DNA of 50,871 bases from Chara braunii (lineage: Eukaryota; Streptophyta; Charophyceae; Charales; Characeae). A program made the position numbers and the translations under genes. The stretch spans positions 237,069-287,939 of the forward strand of contig BFEA01000766.1 in NCBI GenBank assembly GCA_003427395.1. Reading direction: 5' to 3'. Shown here piece after piece: positions 42,141 through 50,871 of this stretch. The notes under the pieces were generated by a model. It was not told where the DNA came from. It searched no databases and saw nothing but the letters and a program-made list of their open reading frames with translations. Position 1 is the stretch's first letter, and each line of letters begins with the position of its first letter.

Positions 42141-42680
42141 TGGCTTTGTGTCTGGTCTGGTAATTCCTTCTTTAGAGATTTTCCTGGTTCTGTAGTCATA
42201 TTCGTAATTGTTCTGGTAAAAAAATCTTAAACCACTAGTACCTGCCGGTTGGGGCGGTCGTTAATGCGGAAGTCGAATCGGTCTGCCCCTCCGGTCCAAT
42301 TCATTCGAGGCCGGGGGGTACAAAAAATGTGGTAGGTACTGGTTGTCTGTGTGTCCTAACAACGGGCAACGGACGGAACTAAATGCCGTTGTACCCGTTG
42401 AATACCCCGGAGCCCCCGGAGCCCCCGTTGAATCCCGTTTAACAGGAAAACGGGGGTCTGCCGTTGAATCTGGAAGAACGGATTGGGGGCGTTTGGCCTC
42501 GGACACGTGGCCCTTCATGCCCAAACACTAAAACCAGAAAAAAAATTAAAAAGTTGACTCTCCCCTAAGAGTCCCCAAACCTACCTGGAAGCCCTTTAAA
42601 CCACTACAAGCCCTAAATCCCCCTTCCCCCGCCCGCCCCATCCTCTTGTCCCCAAACCTACCCGGAAGCATGTATGTGTT
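42141..42680. other. No gene seen
   Basis: Contains short local repeats, such as CCCGGAGC twice at 42,412-42,427 and CCCCAAACCTACC(T/C)GGAAGC at 42,576 and 42,651. No coding or RNA signal is supported. Confidence 0.5.
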
Positions 42681-42684
42681 TGTA

Positions 42685-42816
42685 AGTGTGTGTGTGTGTG
42701 CGCATGATTGTTGGTGCGTGTGTGTTGTCATATTCGCTATACACTCAAAAAAAGCATGACTGTACCAGACTGTTTCGTCGGACTTTGTGTGTGTGTGTGT
42801 GTGCGTGTGTGTGTGA

Positions 42817-42860
<44 letters not shown>

Positions 42861-42925
42861 GTGCGTGTGTGTGTGTGTGCGTGTGTGTGTGTGTGTTTAT
42901 GTGTGTTTGTGTGTGTGTATGCGTG
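42685..42925. repeat. Long (GT)n tract
   Basis: GT dinucleotides with GC and AT interruptions over about 240 bases, broken by a 60-base unique piece at 42,722-42,785. Frames through it give Cys-Val repeats and are spurious. Confidence 0.95.
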
Positions 42926-43530
42926 TCTTTTTTTTATTTTATTGTTTTTATGTTTTCAATTTTTAGAAAATACATGAAAGTTAAATTAAAAAAAAAAAAC
43001 ACGTTGTTGTACATCTTTTAAAGATCTACAACCCTATATTTTTAATTTGTTTTTCTTTCTTTTTTTTAAGCCCTAAAAACATCTCTGTGAAACCAAAAGG
43101 CCATCCTAAAAATAAAATAAAATTAAAAAAAGGCCATCCTGTCCAGTTGAATTTTTCAACGCGAAACCTGCGTTGAATGAAATTTTGGACACACAGCTGG
43201 TTGTTTGATACTTCTGTAATGACCTAACCAAACACGGACTGAGACACACAGCTGATTTCTGAGTTTTGCTCATGGACTGAATGCCTTGCTGAGTTTCCCG
43301 CTTGCTACCGAGATCTCTAAGTCTGTGTGTGTGCACGCTTGCTGGTCTGCATGTCTGTCCGAGTGCTTGTCGGTTTGTGTGTGTGACCCGCAAGGGCACT
43401 TGTTCGTTCATTGGGCCCAAAGGGCCGGTACTTACCTGTGGCCGTGACATTGAGGATTGCAGCAGGGAAAACACTCAAGTGGTGGGGAAAGAGGCCCTGG
43501 GCACTTGAAGCAGCGGGAAACACTTAAGTA
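42926..43530. other. No gene seen
   Basis: AT-rich stretch with A/T homopolymers (42,930-43,130), followed by mixed sequence. No motif is recognised. Confidence 0.5.
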
Positions 43531-43532
43531 GC

Positions 43533-43840
43533 AGGTAGGCCAGTACCACACCATTTAGAGGTAGATGTGCCGGGTACTCGAGGCCGAGGAGAAGAGGACA
43601 AAAGTTGGCATTTTAGAAGGCCCAGTAGTTGTAGGCTAGGTCTAGGCGGGTACCAGTCCAACCAGTCTGAGTCTAGGGCCTGTACGAAGGTAGGCCAGTA
43701 CCACACCATTTAGAGGTAGATGTGCTGGGTACTCGAGGCTGAGCAGAAGAGGACAAAAGTTGACATTTTTAGAGGCCCAGTAGTTGTAGGCTAGGTCTAG
43801 GCGGGTACCAGTCCAACCAGTCTGAGTCTAGGGCCTGTAC
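43533..43840. repeat. 155-bp tandem duplication
   Basis: AGGTAGGCCAGTACCACACC to TCTGAGTCTAGGGCCTGTACG occurs at 43,533-43,687 and 43,688-43,840 with only a few differences (for example GTGCCGGG against GTGCTGGG). A recent local duplication. Confidence 0.95.
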
Positions 43841-45410
43841 GGGCAATGATGCTTCCCTCCGAAAGGGAGGAGGTACCGGTTAAGGCCGAGCGGCCTCGAA
43901 GTCACCGCCCAAGAGGCAAGTAGGCCGCTATATCTCCGGGCTGAGCCAAGAGCTCAGCCTCGTTCTCAGTGTGCAAGTTTGGCGACACACTGGTCGGAGC
44001 ACTGCCTGGAGTTGCTGGGGAGGAGCAAGGACAGGAGCAGGAAGAAGATCAGGACTAGGAGGGAGGAGCGCTAGAGGTACTCACCTGGCTATGGTGGATG
44101 CCATCTTCATCACCTTGGTGGACGCTGCAGCAAGAAGGCCCCAGTTGGGGTAGCGCTACACCAAGAAGCTTTGAGGCAGAGTCAGGCATGGCGGCCCGAG
44201 CTAGAGCAGCCATAGCTGCTTTGTGTTGTCCTTTGGACATCAGGGCAAGGCCCTAGTAGTCCGCCATAGCCTCGGCCTTGGACGAAGGAGGAGGGAGGGT
44301 GGCCATGGCTATGGTGGACCTCGCGTGATACCTGCAGTAGAAGAGGGATTCGGACATTGATTCTGGTTCAACCATTCAACGCTGTTATTATTATTTCTTG
44401 TGTGAATAAGAGAGGAGGAGATGAGGAGGAGAGTGGTTGGCAAAGAAGAAGAGCATTCTCATTGGTCTATGCTGGTGTACATCATCTTCTTCTTCTTTCT
44501 TTCTTCTTCTTCTTCTTCTTCCCCTCTCTCTCCTCTCAAGTTCATTCATTTCTTTTTGCAAGTGGACGGCATTGTGCTTTCTGATGAATGTGTACTTCGA
44601 AATTGGCCAGGATCATAACACTTCAGTAGCTTAGCAAATCTTTCACGAAAAAAAAAAAGATAAGAATCTTGGGGAGGAGCAAAGAGTGGTTTGCATACTG
44701 CTCAGAGACCTTGATAGTGAGTCCACTGGTGAGCCCCAGGAACTGGCAATGGTCAGGCTTCTGATGGACAAAGTGTAAAACATTAAACCATATTTTTGAT
44801 CTGGAAAAATAAAAAAGAAGTCCTATCCCAGCAAGCTCTAAGCCCAGCTAACAGGAAAATCCAATTCACCCAATCAGACCGCTTCTCAAAGCCTGAAAGG
44901 GGAAGGTACCCACCTGCTGCTTCCACATACTAATTTACTACTGCCGTTATCAAAGCTGAGGAGTCTAGAACTGTGAGGCCAACTATCAAGCGATTGTTCT
45001 TGAGCAATAATGATAGCGTAAGAAAGTCGGCGGCCTCCTGTTCGCTGGCAACATTGGTGACAAGTCCGATACAGACCCACCAAAAGGTAATGGAGTGTAA
45101 ATAATGGACCTCAGATCGACCTACGTTTTTTAAGGACGAGGGAGATAACACCTTTCGCAGTAGGGTTCACCCACTGCACAACTTCTGTGACGGGCACCAA
45201 ATGTCATGTTCAAAACGTGTCAGCATATTGCTCAAGATAAATTACTGGGAGGCTGCCAGCACGGCTTGGATGCTTCCCGACTGGAAGCTTATCGCTCGCA
45301 GCACGAACCTCATTTCCATACCGGTTGTCAACCGACTCCCTTGTCTCGTCACAGTGTTGGATTTCTGAAATACAAGTGGGCATATTTCTGTTCATTGCCA
45401 TAAAGCCCTT
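43841..45410. other. No gene supported; CTT microsatellite at 44,483-44,522
   Basis: A minus-strand frame at 44,240-44,055 (MSKGQHKAAMAALARAAMPD) is Ala-rich and matches nothing I recognise. The CTT run at 44,483-44,522 is a simple repeat. The rest of the stretch shows no repeat or domain. Confidence 0.4.
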
Positions 45411-45418
45411 GTTATTAC
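45411..45418. repeat. Target-site duplication GTTATTAC, left (element E1)
   Basis: Exact 8-base match to 46,389-46,396 on the other side of E1. Confidence 0.8.
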
Positions 45419-45678
45419 CATGGTTACCAACCGGACGTCCGGATCCCGATCCGGACAGTCCGGTGTCTGGTGTCCGGGTCCGGAGTCCAGTTCGGAGGGA
45501 GGGCCTGGTTGGACCCCGATTTCGAAAAATTCAGATTTTTTTTTGGGGTTCCAAGGCCGTTTTTTTTTGGGGTTCCAAGGCCGTTTACCTGGGCCTGGGG
45601 TACCCCGGAAAAATAATGCTGATGTTTTTTGAGAACCGGTACCCCAACCAGACAGGCCCTCAAAGGGACCTCTGTGTG

Positions 45679-45746
45679 ATAACATTGGCAGACAAGTTCA
45701 CTGCTTTGCTCTTATTTGGATGGAATCTTGGTGCATTTGAGCTCTC
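45679..45746. repeat. Internal direct repeat of E1, copy 1
   Basis: GATAACATTGGCAGACAAGT to GCATTTGAGCTCT. The partner lies at 46,111-46,178 with a few changes. The pair brackets the minisatellite. Confidence 0.9.
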
Positions 45747-45855
45747 TTCTTGGTACATGACTATCTGGACTTCTGCATGATTTTGCAACTTGATTTTCTG
45801 TCTATCGCTCTCGCTCATAGTACTTGCATTTTTGTGACGTGGGAGGAGGGTCTGG

Positions 45856-46070
45856 CCAATGGGAGGGGCGACCAGGGATGGGAGGGCGATGAAGGATGAG
45901 AGGGAGATGAAGAATGGGAGGGCGATGAAGGATGGGAGGGGCGAGCAGGGATGGGAGGGCGATGACGAATGGGAGGGCGCTGAGGGATGGGAGGGTGATG
46001 AAGGATGGGAGNGAGATGAAGGATGGGAGGGGCGAGCAGGGATGGGAGGGCGATGGCGCCAGACAGAGAT
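45856..46070. repeat. GATGGGAGGGC minisatellite inside E1
   Basis: About a dozen units of 15-17 bases of the type GATGGGAGGGCGATGAAG, with a larger ~85-base repeat (GAAGGATGGGAGGGGCGAGC occurs at about 45,926 and 46,016). One N lies at 46,012. Confidence 0.9.
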
Positions 46071-46110
46071 GAGCAGGGATGGGGATACTGTGTTGGTGGG
46101 GCCTGAGGGC

Positions 46111-46178
46111 GATGACATTGGCACACCAGTTCACTGCTTCGCTCTTATTTGGATGGAATCTTGGTGCATTTGAGCTCT
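46111..46178. repeat. Internal direct repeat of E1, copy 2
   Basis: GATGACATTGGCACACCAGT to GCATTTGAGCTCT; partner of 45,679-45,746. Confidence 0.9.
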
Positions 46179-46388
46179 ACGCTTGTTTTTTTTTGTTTGT
46201 TTATTTGTTTGTTTCTTTTTTTTTTCTTTTTTTTTTTTTAATCCGGACAACCGGACATCTACACAGCAAACCGGACTGTCCGGTTCCAGATGTCTGGATG
46301 TCCGGTTAACCGGACGTCCGGTTTGATCCAGACACGGGTCCGGTGTCCGTGTCCGGTTGTCCGGTTGTCCGGGTCCGGGCCAACCATG

Positions 46389-46396
46389 GTTATTAC
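46389..46396. repeat. Target-site duplication GTTATTAC, right (element E1)
   Basis: Exact match to 45,411-45,418. Confidence 0.8.
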
Positions 46397-46825
46397 ACTG
46401 TCAGTATTTTCTCCGAACCTCAAACCAACAAGTCGCTTACCCGGGTTGAAAGGCCCAGGTAACCTTCTTAAGGTTCACGGGGATAGATTATTGTAATTAT
46501 CGATCTTGAACGAGGAATGCCTAGTAAGCATGAGTCGTCAGCTCGTGCTGATTACATCCTGGTCCTTTGTGCACACCGCCCCCCTCCATTACTTAGTAAA
46601 ATGGCAACCGTGGACCCGGACCCAGACATGTCTGGACTGAGGCCCAGACATTTGTCTGGACTGGTCCAAGCGTCCGGCAATCCGTAAGAAACAGTACTAA
46701 ACGCAAATGAAGTCAGTTTAATGAACACAATCAATGGCAGTTGCGAGTAAGGGGACGGAACTTTAGTACTTACCGTCTTTCACTACTCACAACCTGACAG
46801 CTTCATACTGTCACAGACATTGACA

Positions 46826-46966
46826 ATGGCTCAAACAACTCTTGAAACCAGTTCTCCACAGACCGATCCCAAGAGACTTCAGAAAGGAGTACGAAAATCA
46901 GAAAGAAACAGAACTTTGAACTATGAAGGTAGACTTCTTCCTAATTCATATTCATATGAAAATTGA
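46826..46966 (+). CDS. Small unidentified ORF inside E2 (46 aa)
   Basis: The ORF is ATG-started: MAQTTLETSSPQTDPKRLQK, then RKSERNRTLNYEGRLLPN, then stop. It is rich in Lys/Arg and matches no family I recognise. A GTAGAC after GAAG could be a splice donor, and the (CT)n-AG at 47,071-47,105 could be an acceptor, but the resulting join is not in phase. It may be a captured gene fragment or chance. Confidence 0.2.
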   Translation: MAQTTLETSSPQTDPKRLQKGVRKSERNRTLNYEGRLLPNSYSYEN

Positions 46967-47067
46967 AATTTAAACTGTTAACAGTGTTAAGTTATTCAGA
47001 TCTGTGTAAGAACAGATCTGAGATCTGGCCAGGACCAGATCTAAGACGGGATCTCAGATCTGACCAA

Positions 47068-47070
<3 letters not shown>

Positions 47071-47103
<33 letters not shown>
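47071..47103. repeat. (CT)n microsatellite in E2
   Basis: A CT run of about 33 bases preceded by repeated AGATCTGA words (46,997-47,064). Confidence 0.95.
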
Positions 47104-47104
<1 letters not shown>

Positions 47105-47443
47105 GGTTGATGTTCTGTGGCGCTTTGCAGCCAGCGCTTCATCTTTGGAGTGGGACTCATCCTCTTCCGATGAACTACCACCGTAGTACAACAGCAGAGG
47201 GAGCTGTTGGACGCGTCTGGCGGCGTCCGGTAGGCCCTGAAACGATCAAAAAATATCGGGGGCATTTTTTGGGGTTGGCCTAGGACCCGAAAAACGTCCT
47301 AGCCCCCCCCCAAAAAAATTCGAATTTTTCAAAATTGGGCCCAATCCAGACCACCGGACCGGACCGGACACCAGACCCAAACCCAGACAACCGGACCATC
47401 TGGATTCCAGTCCAGACATCCGGCCGGTTACCATGCTTAGTAG

Positions 47444-48550
47444 TAAGTTGTTTTTTTTTTATAGAATTAAAAAAAATATAAATTGTTTTTTTTTTAAGAT
47501 CTTTTTTTTTTTTTTTTTCGAATCATCCATAGTCATAGTTGTGTAAAATAAACTCAAATCGAGGCATTTGCTGATGTGGCAAATGGACTGGAGAGAGAAT
47601 GGGAAAGCAACACAACAACAAACTTTCTCTTTTCTAAAATGACATTCTAAACATTCTGATATCATTTCGCCCCTTCCCCACATGTTGAGATCCCTGAGCT
47701 ATGTGCTGACGTGACCATCAAAGGATTGGAAGGAGGTCATGAGAGAAACTGGGGACATGAGAGAGAGGATGATGTGATTCTGACGTCATGTTGTCAACGT
47801 TCTTGTACTATTTTGGTTGAACTCCATTCCTTTCCCCCGTCTTGGTGAAGAGGAGACGTGTGCAGCTTTCCCATTTTAGGGAGACCCGTTCAATCAGTGA
47901 ACCCTAGTCTGCCATTTGCATTGCCCAGAAAGGAATGGATGAGATCAGGGATTCCTTGTCCTTCTAAAGCAAAAAAAAATGCCGAAAATCAGGAATATAA
48001 TAATTCAACTTGGGAATATAATAATTCAACTTCTCTATCCTGTTAAAGGGAATAGAAGGTCTCACGTGATGGTCGCACATGCTGCCCAACAGTCACATGC
48101 GTGACTGCAGCTGCCTGCTTGACCTGGGGCCCGACGTACCTGTTCAAGTTCATGGCTGAGCTGTTAGGGGTGCTTGGTGTTTTCCTTTCAAGTTGCGGTG
48201 GCGTGATCTGTCATTCTGCGTTTGTTTTCTCTTTTTTCGTCCTGTAGTTCCGGGATTGCTGTAATCTGTGCGGTGTCACTCTGCTACAGAACACTCCAAC
48301 TGTATGTGGATGAGAAGTACAACCTCCCATCAGTAAACAGGTCATGAGTTCGAATTGCAGTTTAATCAAGACGTGTGTGTGCAGTTCTATGCTTGGGTTG
48401 GTGCGCAAGTGCGTGTTGGTACCTCAAGTCCACATAGTACGACCCTCCCCGGTCCACATGGTGCCACACCACCCACATAATATCACCCAGCCCGCATAAT
48501 ACCACCCAGCCCACATGGTACCACCTAGCCGTGCCAAGGGCCAAGTAGTG
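47444..48550. other. No gene seen; small local repeats
   Basis: GAATATAATAATTCAACTT is repeated at 47,992 and 48,014. ACCACCCAGCCC(A/G)CAT words recur at 48,466-48,530. No domain or RNA gene is seen. Confidence 0.5.
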
Positions 48551-48900
48551 TCTCCATGTATTTTTTTGTTTTTTTAACATTTACCGCGCTCCTCCGTCCG
48601 CGTAAGAGCTCTTCCCTAACCAAGCGACCTATGGTACATTAAAATGGCTCCTTTCCATTCGTGGGGAGCATCACGTGGAAGGAACCGGGCACCGCATCCC
48701 ATTTACGTAGTGTGGCACCCGGGACTGCTCAGAGCCTAGTCAAATTTGTTCGTCCTCTGCAAAACATAGAGATAGTGGAACTACGGAGACTGCATTGATT
48801 ACCCTCGTAGGGGATTGACAATGTCCCCACCTCGTGCCAGCTGTGACCTATAACCTCACTGTTTGTCCATTCCTGCCTTCCTTTCCCTGCTTTTTCAGCT
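48551..48900 (-). mobile_element. LINE 3'-terminal region, third copy
   Basis: The minus strand contains GTAATCAATGCAG, GATGCTCCCCACGAATGGA and AAGGAGCC in the order seen before the poly-A tails of the LINE ends at 7.7 and 13.7 kb. It is followed by an interrupted A tail (48,551-48,566). It is more diverged than the other two. Confidence 0.55.
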
Positions 48901-49550
48901 CCCTGGGCCAGCAACCTTTCCCCTCCCCACAGACCCTGTTTGTAAATTCTGTGGGCTTTCTAATCTGATCTGCCTTTAGCCCTCCAGCCTTCTCCTTCCA
49001 CATGTCTTGTATGCTCCTTTGTCTGCTTACCCTTTTGGAATTGTGCTGAGCCCCGCCAGCCCAAATGGATTGAGAGGGGAGGATTGTCAGTGATGTATTC
49101 GGGTAGGGTGTCTGCAATGGGGATGGTAGGAATGGTAGAGGGGGCGGAGTTGGAGGTGGCGGGTTAGAGAAGCTGTAGATATGGGGGGGGAAGAGTGTGG
49201 AGGTTGGGGTGCATTTTGTGTCAGAAGAGGGGAGAGATATTACTGATAGTGGAGGTGGGATCAGCCGTGGCTGGTCCAGTGGCAGCGGGGAATATGAAGC
49301 CAACGACAACCTTGCCCCTGCTTGAAGGGCTTTCTCCCTGATGCCTGTATGTTGGGGGTCTCCTGGCAATGGGGTACTGAAGCAGTTTGATGGTCTTAGG
49401 GGCCATTTGTTTTCATGGACTCCCAGGTGTGCATTATTTTCTTGTGTGTTTTTCCTTTTCTTTTTCTTTTTCACTATGCTATTTTTTCGTCTCTCAATAT
49501 CATCCACCTCACACTCTGGGCTAGCATGATCAGCAGAGTTCCACATTTAG
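48901..49550 (-). pseudogene. Possible LINE ORF2 end and C-rich 3' region
   Basis: The minus strand is C-rich (49,070-49,300), like the 3' regions of the two LINE copies, and lies in the same order before a LINE 3' terminal region. A long frame (49,546-48,848) covers it but is mostly Pro/Ser-rich. No zinc motif or RT is seen. The LINE assignment is by position and composition. Confidence 0.3.
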
Positions 49551-49589
49551 CGTGGTCAACATATCGATGCACCTAATATACCTCTTGCC

Positions 49590-49882
49590 ACCTACCTACC
49601 TACCTACCTACCTACCAAAGTTCACTAGGAGAGTGTGAATCTACTAGCATGGGCTGAGCCTATCCCCTCAGGGTTGAGCCCAACCCCTAGCACGGGATGC
49701 AAGGGACAAAGGAAAAGCCCCTACTGAGACCAACTGGGGGAAGCCAACTATCTCAGCTGGTGAACCCAATGCCCGCCGCAGGGGTCGTGGGGACTCGTAT
49801 GGATGATGTGGGGAATTGAACCCACAACCTCCTGAATGCCACTTGCATGCTCTACCAACTGAGCTAGGCTGCTGGGCTTCGT
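49590..49882 (-). mobile_element. tRNA-derived SINE with (GTAG)n tail
   Basis: The minus strand starts near 49,876 with a tRNA-like head: GCCTAGCTCAGTTGGTAGAGC (A box) and, 33 bases on, GTGGGTTCAATTCCCCAC (B box). The anticodon stem does not pair well, so it is not a working tRNA. A ~180-base body follows, then a 3' tail of about six GGTA units (49,590-49,616). An internal pol III promoter, a body and a simple-repeat tail define a SINE. A target duplication was not found. Confidence 0.75.
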
Positions 49883-50110
49883 TCTTTTCCCCACCAAAGG
49901 CAACTTTACTATGGACGCTGAAAACCGGGTCCAGTGTCCCTTACATCAATGACACACCCAACGCTTCCTTCCATTATGGCTGAAGGACCCTGAGACAGCT
50001 GCATTGATTCCTTCCTTTAGGTGAAGGATTTACCACTGCTCTACCCCTGCAGGGCTATCCTAGTCTCTGTTGTCAGTCCTCCGGCGCATCTAATGGACCT
50101 GTGCCAGCAT
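49883..50110 (-). mobile_element. LINE 3'-terminal-like region, fourth copy
   Basis: The minus strand has GGAATCAATGCAG, GGTCCTTCAGCCATAATGGA and AGGAAGCGTTGGGTGTG in the same order as 7,790-7,880, which reads GTTCCTTCGGCCAGATGGAAG then GAAGCGTGTGGGTGTG. The GATGCTCCCC segment is lost. It ends right where the SINE head starts. No poly-A is seen. Confidence 0.5.
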
Positions 50111-50388
50111 CCCCTTGCCCTGTAACCCTGCTGGAGACTGGCTACTACATCTATTTCACACATTTTGCACTGAGGGTCAATCCATAGGGTCTCCAAACTC
50201 TTCTATTGTTTGCTCCCTTTCTCTTTGGTCCATGCTTGTTGCTAAATCTTGCACTAATCTCTTCCTTGCTCTAATAGTATCTTCTCTGATCAACTCTGCT
50301 ATCTCTACGTTTGTCTGAATGAAACCAAAACTATGTTCTTTCCTCTCTGCTGAGCACCTCTCTCTCTATACTGCCATGAGGATAGCCA
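50111..50388. other. No gene seen
   Basis: A short frame at 50,115-50,318 on the plus strand has no recognisable motif. Confidence 0.5.
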
Positions 50389-50538
50389 ATCTGGTGGTTT
50401 TGCTGACATTGTGCAGGAATGCCATCCATTTGCGGTGAATCTGGTGGTTTTGCTGACATTGTGCAGGAATGCCATCCATTTGCGGTGAATCTGGTGGTTT
50501 TGCTGACATTGTGCAGGAATGCCATCCATTTGCGGTGG
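50389..50538. repeat. Perfect 50-bp tandem repeat, three copies
   Basis: AATCTGGTGGTTTTGCTGAC to ATTTGCGGTG is repeated exactly at 50,389-50,438, 50,439-50,488 and 50,489-50,538. As 50 is not a multiple of three, the frames that cross it are not a protein repeat. Identity of the copies shows recent origin. Confidence 0.97.
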
Positions 50539-50871
50539 AATGTCCGCCGGTCTCCCCAATAGCATCAGTCGTATGTGCCAGTGCAGGTGTGCGCATCTGT
50601 CTGTTTTCTTTTTTTAGTCCCATTATACAGCTGGATGCACCTCACCAGTCAGGTATTGTGGGTGTGTGCGTCTGTCTGTTTTCTTTTTTGTGGCAGTGTG
50701 TTTTAGTCCCATTCAGTCCAGACAGTATGACCCACCCCACATGGTACCACCAAACCCAGGTAGGATTGCCTGGGCCACTGTTACATGCACAGATATGCAA
50801 TGTACGTAATAAACCGAGAATCTGCAATGTGATGAAAAGGACTGAATAGACAATGCGGTACGAGTAGAATC
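50539..50871. other. No gene seen; short direct repeat
   Basis: GTGTGCG(C/T)(A)TCTGTCTGTTTTCTTTTTT recurs at about 50,588 and 50,664, followed each time by a TTTTAGTCCCATT phrase. No coding signal is seen. Confidence 0.5.

Larger units (their letters stand above)
45419..46388. mobile_element. Non-autonomous hAT-like DNA transposon E1 (970 bp)
   Basis: The ends are inverted: CATGGTTACCAACCGGACG on the left; on the right, read inward, CATGGTTGGCCCGGACC. Subterminal DNA on both sides is packed with CCGGAC/GTCCGG words. An exact 8-base target duplication flanks it, the size made by hAT transposases. No transposase is encoded. Inside are two direct copies of a ~68-base sequence separated by a minisatellite. 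hAT-like is inferred from the 8-base duplication; a Mutator-like or other superfamily is not excluded. Confidence 0.7.
46600..47435. mobile_element. Non-autonomous hAT-like DNA transposon E2 (836 bp)
   Basis: The right end, read inward, is CATGGTAACCGGCCGGATG, close to the E1 ends. The left end is AATGGCAACCGTGGACCCGG. Both ends carry CCGGAC/CCAGAC words. The flanks are CTTAGTAA (46,592-46,599) and CTTAGTAG (47,436-47,443), a 7-of-8 match. Bases 47,240-47,330, read on the minus strand, resemble 45,515-45,620 of E1 (GAAAAATTCGAATTTTTTTGGGG type), so E1 and E2 are one family in opposite orientation. No transposase is seen. Confidence 0.6.

Noticed and set aside
44055-44240. Ala-rich minus-strand gene MSKGQHKAAMAALARAAMPD
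   Set aside because: Short, no known motif, and no conserved partner in the window.
45419-46388. Satellite DNA made of CCGGAC words
   Set aside because: The words are irregularly spaced and confined to the element ends, which are inverted and flanked by a target duplication, so a transposon end fits better.
49803-49876. Functional tRNA gene
   Set aside because: A and B boxes are good, but anticodon and acceptor stems do not pair, and a SINE body with simple-repeat tail follows.
50389-50538. CRISPR-like array
   Set aside because: Three identical 50-base units follow each other directly without spacers, in eukaryotic repeat DNA.

Overview
The window looks like repeat-dense nuclear DNA from a plant-lineage eukaryote. 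A streptophyte with a large, transposon-rich genome (for example a charophyte such as Chara) would fit, but the species is a guess. The reasons are a Ty3/gypsy chromovirus with a chromodomain after its integrase, an LTR element whose primer-binding site matches initiator Met-tRNA (TGGTATCAGAGC), L1-type LINEs with a plant-style C-terminal zinc region, a tRNA-derived SINE, and point mutations that look like CHG-methylation decay. I could not support any host protein-coding gene. Nearly every long reading frame is a transposon fragment or low-complexity sequence. The many N bases, one adapter remnant and one duplicated contig end show a short-read draft assembly.

Layout. 1-7.1 kb: a retroelement LTR-like segment (1-600), a ~120-bp degenerate tandem array (640-1200), purine/pyrimidine-rich and simple-repeat DNA, and unassigned sequence. 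7.1-36.3 kb: a nest of transposons, all on the minus strand. An old Ty3/gypsy copy is the outermost layer. Its reverse transcriptase (about 36.0-36.3 kb) and its RNase H/integrase remnant (7.1-7.7 kb) lie on either side of about 28 kb of insertions. Inside it are LINE copy a (ORF2 at 9.15-13.65 kb), LINE copy b (13.66-18.7 kb) and a LINE ORF1. A 15.2-kb LTR retrotransposon (19,054-34,277) interrupts ORF1 in phase, with matching 5-bp target duplications TCTGA. The LTR element holds two gag-like regions, several tandem arrays, an assembly gap, and a gag-pol-chromodomain unit (20.35-26.5 kb).

36.3-50.9 kb: mostly tandem duplications and dispersed repeats. These include a ~490-bp direct duplication with CTTT tracts, three copies of a dispersed repeat, a second LTR-like segment with a TATA box and conserved hairpins (40.8-42.0 kb), and a GT tract. 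There are also two non-autonomous elements with CCGGAC-rich ends and 8-bp target duplications (hAT-like; 45.4-46.4 and 46.6-47.4 kb), LINE 3' ends, a tRNA-derived SINE with a (GTAG)n tail, and a perfect 3 x 50-bp repeat.

The genes do not form a pathway. Each coding block is part of a retrotransposon replication cycle (capsid, protease, reverse transcriptase, RNase H, integrase, or LINE endonuclease/RT), and each is inactivated. The main value of the window is its record of successive insertions, its pattern of decay, several possible new repeat families, and clear assembly artefacts.
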